The notes: a model not told the origin generated them from the letters alone. Shown: positions 1-11,548, numbered from the stretch's first letter. The stretch: 64,000 bases of DNA from Cristatella mucedo (GCA_009760855.2 WPIO01000009.1:2163501-2227500); one strand, 5' to 3'. A program made the numbers and translations.

Positions 1-137
1 TCTCGTAGTCCATTTAAGTTGGGTTCATGGTGGCTGGTGGCGGATGAGAGTCAATGTCGGTATTGATCCAGGCCTCTGCAGTCGACTGCAGTACAATGCG
101 CGAATACGGGCGCGTAAAATTCCGTGAAATGTAGTGG

Positions 138-655
138 GTAATAATAATACCAATAATAACAAAACTTGCGTAGCGCCCTAAGATAACTAAATCTCTTTCT
201 CGGCACTCTAGGCAGGCTGGAAAGAAAGCGTGAAAATTACTCAGGGAACTCACGCACAGTGTCAGCATGTCAGCATGTCAGCATGCATAAACAAGCAAAA
301 GACAATCAACACAGACCCAGCAATTCGACGAGTAACAGGTGGACTTTTAGCTTTTAATCTCGTAGAGCCAGAGGATATTGTGTATCCAGACTTTTGGAAC
401 ATACTCATATTTGGAGCATACATATATTTGGGCTGATGGCGCGGTCTCCAAAGGATTTCACGTTGATTAGAGGGACAGCTATGAGACTTGTGTCAGAAGA
501 GTGGTTGGTACGATGCGAAGTCTGCTTACGAAGTAGTTCGGATAGGAAGGCCCACGAAAGACAATGAAGGGGCCTACAAGTGAGCGGCAGAAGTTTCCAA
601 TCGATACTCTCTCTGCTTGATAGGGAGCCCATGCAGGTCGGCAAAAGGGGCGTCT
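138..655 (-). mobile_element. LINE-A fragment, 3' part
   Basis: Truncated copy of the LINE family that is best preserved at 14252-15839. Read on the minus strand it has the end of the reverse-transcriptase ORF (fragments matching WLPVKQRIDFK and SFGDRA), a 3' untranslated region with the repeated GTCAGCATG words, the conserved 3' hairpin near 160-215 and an AAT-rich tail near 140-160. It has several frameshifts and is not coding. Confidence 0.75.
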
Positions 656-771
656 TGTGAAAATACACACATATAAACTTGAAGGTGAATGAGTCCTTCC
701 GTCTGTCCGGGAGTTCACTAACACACTGTTCTCTTTCTGATATTTATAGTACTACTGGGATGGTGCAGCTA

Positions 772-1425
772 TGATACTGGCCAACCAGCATGTGCGATCA
801 GGCGATTGCAGCTGGTGCAAAACTCTGCAGCTAGGCTTGTCTGCCGTGAGCGTCGCAGTTGCCACATTACTCCACTTCTCGCCGACCTGCACTGGCTACC
901 AGTCAAGCAACGGATTGACTTCAAGGTTTTCGTCGCTCACTTTTAGGTCCCCTCATTCTATGGCTCCAGCCTATCTGTCAGATATACTACCCCATCAGGC
1001 CAAGCATCGTACCGCCCGCTTTTCGGAATCCAGCAGTCTAGAAATACCTCGTACAAACCTTAAATCCTTTGGAGACCGTGCATTTAGTTCATATGCTCCC
1101 AAAGCCTGGAACTCCCTCCCGACCTGCGTCAGAACATCCCCTGACCTGACCACATTTAAAAGGAACTTAAAAACACACCTATTTAGGACAGCATTTAGTG
1201 GGTCCCTGTGATTTGTCCTTGATGTGCTTATGCGTGCTGACACTGTGCATGCTGCCACTAACCACATTTGCATGCTGACCCTGTGCATGTCACCCCTAAC
1301 CATATGATTCATTCCGTTTGTTTTTCAAGCATGATTTTACTTACCATTCAATTGCATTTCACTTTACAGCAAATGTAAAGCGCCTAGAGAGAGATTAAGT
1401 TCTCGGAGTGCGCTTTATCAAGTGA

Positions 1426-1457
<32 letters not shown>
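772..1457 (+). mobile_element. LINE-A copy, 5'-truncated
   Basis: Carries the last quarter of the reverse-transcriptase ORF (LQLVQNSAARLVCRERR-like and LPVKQRIDFKV-like segments), the 3' UTR, the hairpin AAGCGCCTAGAGAGAGATT...GTGCGCTTT at about 1379-1413 and an (ATT)n tail at 1431-1457. An early frameshift and stops break the ORF. It lies in the opposite orientation to the copy at 138-655. Confidence 0.85.
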
Positions 1458-1458
<1 letters not shown>

Positions 1459-2265
1459 GGTGTCATGTAAAAAATATCAGTGGAGATAATTTACTAATTT
1501 GTCCATGCAGCTAAGTCGTTGCACACTCAGAAGTCAAATTGAAAAAAATAAATTGAATTATGCATTAAATTATGAAAGTAAATCTATCGTCCAAAGCAAA
1601 GAGTGGGCTTTTGGGCGGTGCCTTATCTAATTGCGTACTTAAATGCTGTGGGGATTGTTTCTTTTATTAGAGTGGATAAAAATGAGGGGCCAGACAGAGA
1701 AAGTCAGTCTTAGCGAGGGCAGCAGCCATTCGGTGTGCCATTGCGGCTGGGCCTTCGCGAAGCACTGTGCTAATTTTCGCGGCCTTTACTTTTCAAATTG
1801 AATATCGCGTACCTGCGATTTTCATGGTTAATTTCCTAGATAGTAGCAATAGTGATGAGGTATTCGTATTGAATCGTAGGTGAACCAACTCTCTATCGCA
1901 ATGCTTTACAACTGGCTGCAAGAGATGCAATAGCTAGGGCTAATGACATGCAAAGTATCGTGCTCGTACGAAAGTGTACGGTACACTGAGAGCAGTGTAA
2001 TAAGCAATCGAACTTACCAGAATTACAGCTGTCGCACATCTCCTCGGAGGCCCACTGCCCTTTCCGCATGGCTTTCTGGCTCTAGTGAGATGCTATTAAG
2101 CTTTGAGAGTGATCTTAGAGGCTCTGTTCTCGGCGAGCGGGGTGGGGGGGCTCGGCCTGGCTGACCGGAAGACCGGTCTGGCAGGCCGGCCCGGTCCCCT
2201 TCAGTGAGACCCGTGCGTGGTGGCTTTTGTCCCCGCCTTGACATCCACTAGTACTAACGTCTTCT
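1458..2265. other. No gene seen
   Basis: AT-rich to mixed intergenic DNA with no open frame over 75 codons, no recognisable domain and no repeat shared with the rest of the window. A short G-run lies at about 2142-2151. Confidence 0.5.
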
Positions 2266-2394
2266 GGTAATGATAATAACAATAAATTTGTATAGCGCCC
2301 TCAGAGAGCTGAATATCTCTCAAAGCACTTTACGATGCTGCATAGAAAGCATTATCAAGTGTTTAGTGGTAACGTCTGCAAGCATCAGGCATAG
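2266..2394 (-). mobile_element. LINE-A 3' end
   Basis: Only the 3' UTR end is present: a TAA-rich tail, the hairpin pair (GCGCCCTCAGAGAGCT ... AAAGCACTTTA) and the start of the CAGCATG-type 3' UTR. This extreme 5' truncation is typical of non-LTR insertions. Confidence 0.75.
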
Positions 2395-2700
2395 TGAAAG
2401 CAGGTAATAACGCTACGGTCCCGACACGTATAGCCGGCTTCCTGCCGACACCGGTGGCTGGAAAACAGGCGACACGATCTTCTAATATGGTTGCCATTGG
2501 CTTCAATCTTGACGGCTCAAAAGCAGCCTAAAAAAACAGGCACCAAGCCACGTGACCATTCGTCCAGATGGTATATTGCAGCAGAGAATAATACCATAGG
2601 TCCTGCGCTCACATTCAGGATCTAGCCCCCACAGAGTGCGACAGTGTGATTAAAGCTCAGACCGAAAGAGGAAATGCATTCTATATTTAAGTAATTGGCA

Positions 2701-2772
2701 TCCCTAATGGTCTAGTGGCTAGGATCCGGCGCTTTCACCGCCGTGGCCCGGGTTCGATTCCCGGTTAGGGAA
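2701..2772 (+). tRNA. tRNA-Glu (anticodon TTC)
   Basis: All arms fold. The 7-bp acceptor stem is TCCCTAA (2701-2707) with TTAGGGA (2765-2771), and the discriminator base is A2772. The anticodon stem is CGGCG/CGCCG around loop CTTTCAC, with anticodon TTC at 2734-2736. The T arm is CCCGG-TTCGATT-CCGG. Internal A and B boxes are intact (GGTTCGATTCC). A TTTT run at 2779-2782 is a suitable Pol III terminator. The sequence is very close to animal tRNA-Glu(TTC) genes, has no intron, and looks functional rather than SINE-derived because the acceptor stem pairs perfectly. No other intact tRNA was found in the window. Confidence 0.95.
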
Positions 2773-2778
2773 CACAAC

Positions 2779-2782
2779 TTTT
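2779..2782 (+). terminator. Pol III T-run after tRNA-Glu
   Basis: Four thymines six bases downstream of the discriminator base; this is the minimal Pol III termination signal. Confidence 0.6.
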
Positions 2783-4598
2783 GCCAGAAACTGCTCCTAG
2801 TAAAATTTGAGCATAAAAAGTGTGCTTGACCTATGAACTAGCCAAACCTAGTGGCTAAACCTAGTGCACTTTACTATTGCCCGCTTTAAACTGGCTGAAA
2901 TTCAGGAGGCCCCTTTCAGGTCTACCCCTGCTTGTTACTTTTGGACCTTAAGTCCCAGGTACATCTTGGTGGCTGAATTAAAAGGTCAATCGACGCCAGC
3001 GGTAAACGTGTAAACCTGTGTGGCTTTTTCTCCGTGCCGCAGGCCAAAACAGTGCACTACTAAAGAGTGTATACAGCACTGATGGATCGAACCCTAATAA
3101 CAAAACACCCTTCATTGAACTATAAAGAAAAATTCACAGCAATATACGATAGCTCTTCGGGCAGCAATGCTGCAGGGTCCGAAGAAGCCCAGCATTTTCT
3201 GAGAGTGGGAGAGGGTGATGGAAACAGGCACTCATCTTTTCTCTTTTTCCGCTTTAGCGTGTGCTTAGACGAGGTTGCCAGATGGTGTTGGGTTAGTTTT
3301 TTTAAAGGTTTTCTTGAAATTCCGTTAAATGCTAGAAACCAGCCGTAGGGTTCCAAAATAGAAAAAAAACTATTGCTATGGGTATGATATAATTTATCAC
3401 TTTTTTTTTGCAATATTGCTCTCTGCTTCCTCCAGCTTAAAGGAATTGTGCTCTCTTTCCGATTGGTTACGTTAGCGAGTCGCTCAGCCGCTTGATAGTG
3501 GTGCTAACGCAGAGGACGTCACTCTACACGATGGTTAACATATCAGAGGATGCTACTAAGTTAGCGAAATTGCCTCGAAATTGATATGGCCATACGCTAT
3601 TATTTCGCCTGTACGTTTCCTGCTCCTCGTGCGCTTGTTTATAAGGCTGTGGACTAGCAAATATTGGCACACATTTCAAAATTATCTTAGCTTGGCCTGG
3701 ACCATTAATGCTCACATTAATAGCCGTTACAGTTGGGGAAAAACGAACAAATCAAATTAAGAAGCAGATTGAAAACAAACGTTCAGTTCCCAGTATCTTG
3801 AGAAATTACCGCACGTCAATATAGAAGCGTGAGGCGACGCAAGCGTTTGTGGAGTTTTACCGATTGTGTCATTTACTGTTGATCCGCAGGAAAAGTTCCT
3901 ACTGCATGTAAGCTTCTTTCACAGCTTGAACTGTTCTCTCAGAGTTCCATTGGCGGGGTACTGGGCTAATGGGTGTATCGGGAGCTCTGGCGTAACGTCG
4001 CGTTTTGGAGGCAGTCGGTATAGAGTTGTGACCCTTTATTGATATTGATCGCGTAGTGGGGGGGGGTGGTCTAGCCAAGCAAGGACTAGTATGGCGGTGG
4101 CATCTGGTCTTACTTACTATCCGTCTCTTGCAAATGCGCAGTATTTACGTTCACATTCAACTGCTCCATGGCTCCGTTTAGATCAAACTACGTTTAGATC
4201 GATTTAAAGTAATCGCTTGCGGCGCTGCTCGCGCCTTCAACCTTCAACCTGGCTTTCACTGCTGAGCTGCAATCCCTAGCCGCACCACTTCCGGCAGCAT
4301 CCCTATCCTTCGGGGTTTTGCGGTATGAGATACTCGATGCCTTTGCAGCAATATGTCGATGGCCCGGTGAGCCTGGCCCGGACCAGTCTCTCGCGTTGCC
4401 AGAATCCGTAGAGGTGGCGGCGGCGGAGGAAAGTCTTAGCTGAGGTCCTGCGAACGCACGCTGTCATTAAAAACGATCAACAATCTAAAGCAGAATGATA
4501 ATAGAACTAAACTTGTATTCATAGTTGCTAAGCGCCTGGCTGAAATTAGTGGCAGTGCGATACGTCATGAGACCGTACTAGCGCCGGTAATCTGGATA
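2783..4598. other. No gene seen
   Basis: Unannotated intergenic DNA. The longest frames (3067-3348 +, 3120-3413 -) are mutually antisense, low in complexity and resemble no family I know. A run of nine G lies near 4060. Nothing else stands out. Confidence 0.45.
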
Positions 4599-4736
4599 TA
4601 ATGATAATAATAATAATAATAACACGTTTGCGTAGCGCCCTCAGAGAAATGAATCTTTCTCTCTAGGCACTTCACAGATGCTGCGTATAATGCATTCCCA
4701 AATGTTTGGTGGCAACATCCGCAAGCAGCCGGCATA
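4599..4736 (-). mobile_element. LINE-A 3' end
   Basis: Short 5'-truncated copy: (AAT)n tail at about 4601-4621, then the hairpin region (GCGCCCTCAGAGAAATGAATC...TCTAGGCACTT) and about 60 bases of 3' UTR. It directly abuts the MITE-like element at 4737. Confidence 0.75.
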
Positions 4737-5450
4737 GGGCACCCCGACGATATAGCCCTGACAAAATAACCCCGACAAAATAGCCTGCACACAAAACAGC
4801 CCAAGACAAAATAGCCTTGACAAAATAGCCTTGACAAAATAGCCTTGACAAAATAGCGCTGACAAATTAAAAGAATATTTTTACAAATATTTTATATTTA
4901 GATTAGTTTATAACATCAAGCATATTATTCTACGATAATGAAAATCAAACTTTAAAATATATTTTATTGAAAATGCTAACAAGTGAAAACGTATTGAAAT
5001 ATTTTTACATAATTAAAAATAATTCAAGAACAATTTACGAATAATCCACATTTTTCCTTATTTATTTTTGTTTCCGTTTGCCGCCTTATCAGTTTAATTC
5101 TTCCTAGCCATATCGATCAGTCAATATGGAGAACATAAAATCACAGAAAGGAAAAGAGTTGTGATTAAACGAAGGGTAAACACTAAACCCTAAACCCTAA
5201 AGTCTAAACCCTAAACCCTAAACCCTAAACCCCAAACCCTAAACCCCAAACCCCAAACCCTAAACCTTAAATCATAAACCCTAAATCATAAACCCTTTTG
5301 TGTAATTTAGGTCATCGTTAGTATGTTTTAATCTCAAAGTTGTCAGCTTTATGAGGGCTATTTTGTCTTAAGCTGTTTGTGTGCAGGCTATTTTATCGAG
5401 GGTATTTTATCAGAGCTATTTTTCCAGAGGCTATTTTGTCGGGTCACCCC
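4737..5450. mobile_element. MITE-like non-autonomous DNA element
   Basis: The two ends are inverted copies: GCACCCCGACGATATAGCC on the left, and on the right the reverse complement reads GTGACCCGACAAAATAGCC. Subterminal blocks repeat the words GACAAAATAGCC and TGACAAAATAGCCT on the left and their complements on the right, including a matching GCCTGCACACAAA segment at both sides. The interior is AT-rich, has no ORF, and contains a telomere-like (AAACCCT)n array. Inverted ends, no coding capacity and about 714 bases suggest a DNA transposon derivative mobilised in trans. I do not recognise the superfamily, and the exact end bases are uncertain by a few positions. Confidence 0.65.
5180..5296. 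repeat. Interstitial (AAACCCT)n array
   Basis: About 15 copies of AAACCCT with variants (AAACCCC, AAATCAT). The reverse complement TTTAGGG is the plant-type telomere motif, whereas most animals use TTAGGG. The array lies inside the MITE-like element, so it is better read as an internal minisatellite of that element than as a former chromosome end. Confidence 0.85.
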
Positions 5451-5559
5451 ATTTGTTTTGACAAGCTTTCACAGAAGACCCCTAAGTATGGCCATGCACC
5501 TTACTCGTCCTCTACCGAGCTATGAGATATTCACCAAAACGGCTTGCTAAGGATATGCA

Positions 5560-5712
5560 TTAGCTAGCCTAGGAGGTAAGCTGCTTGCCCTTGAATACCC
5601 AGATCGTGGGTTCGAGTCCAACAGTGAGCAATCCTTTATTGTCCACTGCAAACGATGTTGGTAGCTTTCAAGACTCCCCGGCCGCTCTGTAAATTAGGCT
5701 GTTAAATAAACC
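5560..5712 (+). mobile_element. tRNA-derived SINE-like element (old copy)
   Basis: Has a degenerate A-box-like segment (near 5563-5580) and a good B box (GGGTTCGAGTCC, about 5607-5618), followed by a tRNA-unrelated tail (AATCCTTTATTGTCC ... TTAGGCTGTTAAAT). The tail resembles the SINE copies at 55796 and 62274 (which also contain GGCTGTTAAATCAGC). No acceptor stem pairs, so it is not a functional tRNA. Confidence 0.55.
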
Positions 5713-6448
5713 TGGACCTTTATGCAGCCGACTAGCGCACAGCTCTCTGTACTATAGACTACTGCTATACTAGGTATTTGTAGCTGTGTAAGTGCATGGA
5801 TCAATGGCTCTGCATTGTCATCACTGGAACGAGCGATACTCTGAAGACCTCTTTACTACCGAGCTCAAAGCTCGACTATCAACTGCTGAGCTCAAAGCTT
5901 GAGCGTTCGGTGGCAGTCGTTCGGTGGCAGTTTGGAGCTTTGGAGCTTGAGCGGCTTTCGGTGGCAGTCGGTAGCAAACAGCCTCGACGCCATATGACGG
6001 CGAAAAGGCGGATACGCTAAACGATGCGCTGCACAGAGCGGTAGTGCGACAACTGCTGGCCAATCGCGATGTCATCTATCTATCGCCAATGGTGCGCACG
6101 AAGTTTTGCAAAGTATTACGCACTAATGCGTCTGGCTGGCTTTCTCATTTTAGAGTGGATACCGGAAATGGCGCACTCTTAGGACCCGAGGCGAGCCAGC
6201 CACAGCGAGTCCATCCACTTGAACAGATGTAAATTGCTCAACAGAAGTCTTGTCATATCTGAGAGTGTTGGTAAGTGTAGGTCATCATAGCTGCAGCACG
6301 ATATCTTGCAGTCGTTCAGACTCACGGCAAACGGAAATGATGAGAAGGAGAATAGGAAATTTTCATAGCATTCCAAGAGGACCAATTCTCTTTCTAGGTA
6401 CCTTACACAGACTGAAATGAAGCACGCCCGTCGGACAGTTATAGCATA
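5713..6448. other. No gene seen
   Basis: Contains short internal repeats (GTTCGGTGGCAGTCG-type words at about 5908-5970) and overlapping antisense open frames under 90 codons. No domain is recognised. Confidence 0.4.
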
Positions 6449-6730
6449 TAATGCTACTACTACTACTACTACTACTACTACTAATAATAATGCACTTGAT
6501 AAAGCGCCCTCAGAGAACTCAATCTCTTTCTAGGCGCTTTACATTTGTAGCATGCACGCATTGCAGCACAAGAACAAGAACAAACAAAGGAACGATGCGC
6601 GCGCGGATGAAGCAAAGGCCCAGCCAGTAGGAGCCAGTTGAGTGTTGTCAAATCAGGAGATGACACGATGTGTTGGCCCTTTGAGTTTAAGGCTTGTGGA
6701 GCATAGAGAGTGACAGCACAATCTCTCACA
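6449..6730 (-). mobile_element. LINE-A 3' fragment
   Basis: A (TAC)n/(AAT)n tail at about 6451-6490, a near-consensus 3' hairpin (AAGCGCCCTCAGAGAACTC...CTAGGCGCTTTAC) at 6499-6543, then a diverged RT-end fragment (YAPQALNSK, SSPDLTTLN). The middle part, about 6556-6640, does not match the family consensus and may be a small replacement or insertion. Confidence 0.7.
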
Positions 6731-7046
6731 AGGGGTTTCTAGCGAGTCAGGGTCAGAGTGGACCAAAGTCAGAAGAGGAGCACGTGGTGCGAGGGAAGGA
6801 ATGATTATGGAAGTATGTCAGCTAGGCAAGCCGGTGCAGCAGAATGATGGAACCTACGGGAGAGTGACGAAACGTTGAAGGCGACACCTTGCTCAATGGG
6901 TGGCTAGTGCACGCTGATGAGAATTGCCGTAGTATGTTTGCTTCCACAGTCACAGCCGAAAGGCCTTTCGGCTGAGCGTTGCGATAGCCCAAAGCAGCAG
7001 TAGCCGGGCCGGGATTTTCATCTAGGGAGATGAGGCCTGCAAATTT
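6731..7046. other. No gene seen
   Basis: Unannotated; no significant open frame or repeat, apart from a short inverted repeat GAAAGGCCTTTC-type palindrome at about 6957-6970. Confidence 0.4.
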
Positions 7047-7170
7047 TCATGAGGGAGCAAGACCCGCAAGATTAAACAACTAGGTGGGGCTAGACCCGCA
7101 AGATTAAACAACTAGGTGGGGCAAGACCCGCAAGATTAAACAACTAGGTGGGGCTAGACCCGCAAGATTA
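7047..7170 (+). repeat. 32-base tandem repeat, about four copies
   Basis: The unit begins GACCCGCAAGATTAAACAAC and continues TAGGTGGGGC plus TA or AA. Three full units and partial flanking ones sit head to tail with no spacers, so this is a minisatellite and not a CRISPR array. Confidence 0.9.
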
Positions 7171-9411
7171 AAGAAAAGCTATAGCGCAAAATTACCGCGC
7201 TGCTCACTCGGCGGTTGCTCATCGAGTAAAATTAAGACATGGTTTTGTCGTCGGTGACGGACAAGGAGGCTGTAGAAATAAGGGGGCGGGGCGGCCCAGG
7301 TCGCTGCCGCCTGTAGAGGGAAAGGGGCAGATGCCCTTCTGCCGCTGACCCCGCCACGACCCCTTGAACGTCCTACTGCGCCAAAGGAAAACTGGCGCAG
7401 TAGCGCTTTCTAGAAGTCATAGATGGCGTGGCCACGAATGCGTGACTCAGCTTGGCTGCGGCATGCCTATTTAAGCAAGGCTTTTCTTGCAACATTGTTT
7501 AGATGAAATTAGGCGTGCTCGAATGTGGAGCTGGCGTGCTTGTCTTGTGAAGAGTCGTTTTGGAAGAGACTAACTATATTCCGCGAAGAGGCTACAGGCA
7601 TTTGCTGGCCGAACATATTTAGAGGGCCAGGCTTTGTAGTTTCTGAGTAAAATATATTTGCCTATACATAGTAAGCTGGTTTTTTATAATCGTTCATTTC
7701 GAGTTTCAGCCGGCTTCCATTCAGAGTTGCTGCCGTTGCTCGTGTAAGGCTGCTGGGGTTAAATCATTGCACAGCGTCGTGGCTGCATTTTCAGCATCAT
7801 AGACATATTGCTGCAGTCGACGAGGCAAGCTCTTCTTCGGGCCGTGCTCCTGTTAGCAAGTATTGCTAAGAAAAGCGGAAGATCCCCGAACACTATACCG
7901 AACAATCGCACACTTGCAAGTGTGCAGTATTGCTAGGTATGCTGCTTGGGAAATGGCGTTCCTCGAGGCAGCGTAGGCTGGTAGTAGCAGCGACAGTAGA
8001 AGCACTTTAAGATACCGAGACGAACTCTATCGCGACGAACCGGAAAAAAGCGGTGACGAATTTCCGGACGGTTTTTATTTCGCCACTGCGTTCTCTCTGC
8101 ACCTTATCGCTGGACTTTATCTATAGCAAAAATTAAAACCTCAGGATGTGACATTCGCAGCTCCTACTTATAATAAGGCACGAAGCTCTAGTAACATCCA
8201 CAGTATAGAAGAATAATATTGGGCACCTTATGATCGGCCTGTCTGCCCTGTCTGCCCGTCACCGTCGCCGCTGACTGTGGAGCGCTTGCCTAGTCACACC
8301 GCGAAATCGCCTCGAGAACCAGACATAACTCATGAGGAGGTCAGAAGGTCGACGCTCTGGCGCTCATTTCGCTGCGTGAACTGCCGTCGAAGCGGTGCAA
8401 ACCCACGCGTTCTGCATGTTTGTGCAGCCTTTAAAAAACGGTGCTGAACCTGGAAAACCCGCTCACAAATAATTCGAAGCGCATACTCGCTTCGCTCGTG
8501 ATGTGGATGAAGGTGGGATTGCTTGCCTGCCATCAAAGAGTGGCATGTCATCTGTCGGTCCGCGGCAAGCTTGCCGGGCTACCGACTAGCGAGAAAGAGC
8601 ACGGCCACTATATGCAAGCACGTACCGCATCGTGCGCATACCTTAATGATGTCGACAAAAGCGAGGCGAGGTCAGCGTTACTGGGTCGCGGCTTCACTGT
8701 CGCGCTCCGTCTGCGAACCGTCTCAAGCTCGCCGAGTGCGCTTCAAAAAACCGCATGCAAAGGTGCAGAAATAAATCGATGACAAAACCGAGATGCTATC
8801 CAAAGTGACTGCTGCGTAGTCACAACAAATGCTTTCTAGCGTTCGTCACCGAGGCGATGCTTGCACGACAACACGCGGGTAAAGCGAGAGGGCAGCCCAT
8901 TGGCCGTGCAGCTCCTTAGTTCCTATCCAACCAGCACTGGCCGAACTATGTTGCGTCGCCATCATCCGGTGCTCTCTAGTTGGCAAGTAATGGCGGTCGT
9001 ACCGCAATGCTTGGGCTACTTGCCCAACGACGGCTAAAAATGCGAAGCTGCTTCTTCGCGTGCTTCCTTTTGTTGAATGGTAGTTCCGGTACGACTCGGT
9101 GGTCATGAGTCATGAGTCATGTCCATGGGGTCCAGGACAGCATTCCTCACGAGCGCCGTGATATCCTTCGGGGCGTGTGCGCGCGTGTGTGCGAAAAACG
9201 CGCGAGCGCTTGCGTGCGTGTGTTCGCGCGCGCGCTCGTGTGGTTCGTGTTGCGGTTCTATGCAAATCCGAGCGATGATTCTGTGGCAAACGCATCTCGA
9301 TTGGTTCGGTGAGCACTTAATGAGGAGCCAGCGAAGAATGCAAAAGGATTTTGGCGACAGCAGAAATAACCCGAGAACGACCAAAGACAGTAAGACAGGT
9401 GTTGCATACGG
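7171..9411. other. No gene supported
   Basis: GC-mixed DNA with overlapping open frames on both strands (8330-8782, 8846-9106, 9103-9544), none with a recognisable domain. A TATTTAA box-like motif at about 7468 and the GC-rich sequence before it could be a promoter, but no downstream exon is visible. An alternating GCGCGTGTGTGCG tract (about 9180-9240) could form Z-DNA. Confidence 0.35.
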
Positions 9412-9424
9412 AGCAGCAGTAGCA

Positions 9425-9480
<56 letters not shown>
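9412..9480. repeat. (AGC)n trinucleotide repeat
   Basis: About 22 AGC/CAG units with two interruptions near the 5' side. Open frames on both strands read through it as poly-Ala, poly-Cys or poly-Gln; I see no reason to call any of them a gene. Confidence 0.95.
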
Positions 9481-9481
<1 letters not shown>

Positions 9482-11205
9482 TTCAATAACCAGCAGTTCA
9501 ATGTAGATGGCTGCCACTACCAGAGCGAAGTGACTGTCGACTGAAGCGACGACGTACTGCGGTGTACACGATGACCGGCAACCCCAGGAGATAGTGACAT
9601 TTCCAATATATCTAGAAGTGATTGGCTGAGATTGAGCGTGAGCTTTGAGCATCGTGTGAGTACTCGGCTATTTTTCTATAGCGAGTCACTTTTAACCTTA
9701 GTACGAGACGATAGATTCACGTACTATTTAATTATGCAGTGCTAATGTACGCTGTGTTTCTATAATAGCGTTCAGAGTGTACACGTTTCAAAGTCTGGGG
9801 CAAGAGTTGAAAAATGAAGGCGAAGAATAGACGTGCTCCTTCACACACTCCTGTCGCTGGAGCACTAGGAGCCCACTTCAAGAGCTCGCAGCAGTCAACC
9901 GATCAGCTACCACAGCTCATTCTTAGACGGACAAGCTAATGTTGAGCATAAGAAGCGCAGTACGCAGACCGCGAAGGAGTAGTTCGTCGCCTCCGAGCGG
10001 TGAGAGCAGAGGGGATCGGCTGCCGCACTCATCCTTAAACGGCGAGCTCCACATCGCTCCGGGGCTGTTCGCGGTTGTTACCGGGGCTGTTAAAGCTTGC
10101 GTGCACGCTCAGCCTACAACCGGCGAACCCAAGCTCCTCTCCAAGAGGACTGGCAGCAGGCGCCCGAACTCGGTAGCGGAGCTGCACCTGGAACCTGGCC
10201 AAGGCAAGGACAGGCGAGGACAGGCAGGGAAGCGGGCGGCTATTCATCGGACAGCGAGCGGCGGTGCGTTTGAATCTAAAGGACGCGTCTGTCGCTGCTC
10301 TGCCGTCAATACTCGATTCGTCGCCGATAGCCGCATGCCTCCCACGCAGATCAGGCCGAACAAGAGACTCCTCGGCTGAGAGCACTCATCATGCGCCCGC
10401 GGATCGGATCGATTGGCGCTCGGCCGATTGTTGTGGCTGCTCGGCGGCGTCGGCGTCCTGCCGTTCGGCGCTCACGCGTGCTCCCTGCGCTATTGAGAGC
10501 GCATCAGACAAGCTAGGCCAAAGAGGCCCCGCTGTAAGCGCCGCCTCGAGCGTGCGCTCGAGATTGTGTACGCATTTCACGAGACGCTGGTCGCCGCGAA
10601 GGCATCTCGCCTACTCACCAGCAACCGATCAAGAAAGCACGACGAGCTGTCGACGGCTCCGCGTAAAACGTTACACAGACAGCATTTCCCGAGAACTCAT
10701 CGTGATTAAGGTCGATGGCTTTCTAGTCAGGCAAGGATGCGTCGGATGCCCTGCAAGTGACAAGTGACGGCGCTGCACTGATCGCCTGTACATGCACGCT
10801 AGTTTTCACACCTGTTCTCACTCTTGCCTGGTGAATCCGTGGCGAACCAAGGGCGTTCCCACTTCGTCTCATCGACTCCTGGTGCATTCGGAACCCCGAA
10901 TAAGACGTGGCTGAAGACTACGACGTATGAAGCAGGCGGGAAGAACATGTATATGTAAACAAGCATGACTCCGGAGCAATCTCAAGGCCAAGACTCTTGC
11001 TTGTCGGCCATTCATGTTATATCGCACACGAGGTTCCCTACAATCATCCATGGGCCGCTGTCCATGCGTATCTACAGTTTAAACGCATCAAGCACGCATA
11101 GCATAAAACTGATCGAAAATTGGAATGGCTTGCACACAGCCAGCTGAAAATCACACACGCGTGCACACCGACTCACAGGCGGACGAACGCACGGACGTAT
11201 GCGCT

Positions 11206-11209
<4 letters not shown>
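9481..11209. other. GC-rich region without a supported gene
   Basis: Two overlapping open frames (9939-10379 and 10264-10767, both +) are arginine- and serine-rich, lack domains, and have antisense counterparts of similar length, as expected of GC-rich noncoding DNA. CpG density is high around 10000-10600, so this could be a promoter or first-exon region of an unrecognised gene. Confidence 0.35.
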
Positions 11210-11240
<31 letters not shown>

Positions 11241-11261
11241 ACACACACACTCACATACATG

Positions 11262-11326
<65 letters not shown>

Positions 11327-11330
11327 ACAC
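11210..11330. repeat. (AC)n microsatellite
   Basis: Long CA tract with interruptions (CGTACACAC, TCACATACATGC). The histidine/threonine and cysteine/valine open frames over it are artefacts. Confidence 0.95.
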
Positions 11331-11548
11331 CTATCACTTGCACACAAGTGACAAAGCGCTATTACAAGCCAGTGAACTATTACTGAAAAGTTGAAATTCG
11401 TCGATTTTTCCTTTAATTTCACACCACCATACCTCGCTACAATTCTCTTTTCAATTCAACGGTATAATTCTCCACGATTGTATTGTACTTAAGTTCTTGG
11501 TTTCATCGCTCGCTGTGCAAACTGACTGAGAGAAAGTCATGATATAAA

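Noticed and set aside
5180-5296. (AAACCCT)n as a true telomere or chromosome fusion point
   Set aside because: It is short, degenerate and enclosed by the inverted ends of a mobile element.
5600-5640. Functional tRNA around GGGTTCGAGTCC
   Set aside because: No acceptor or anticodon stem pairs; it is a decayed SINE head.
7047-7170. CRISPR array
   Set aside because: Units are contiguous without spacers, and the genome is eukaryotic.
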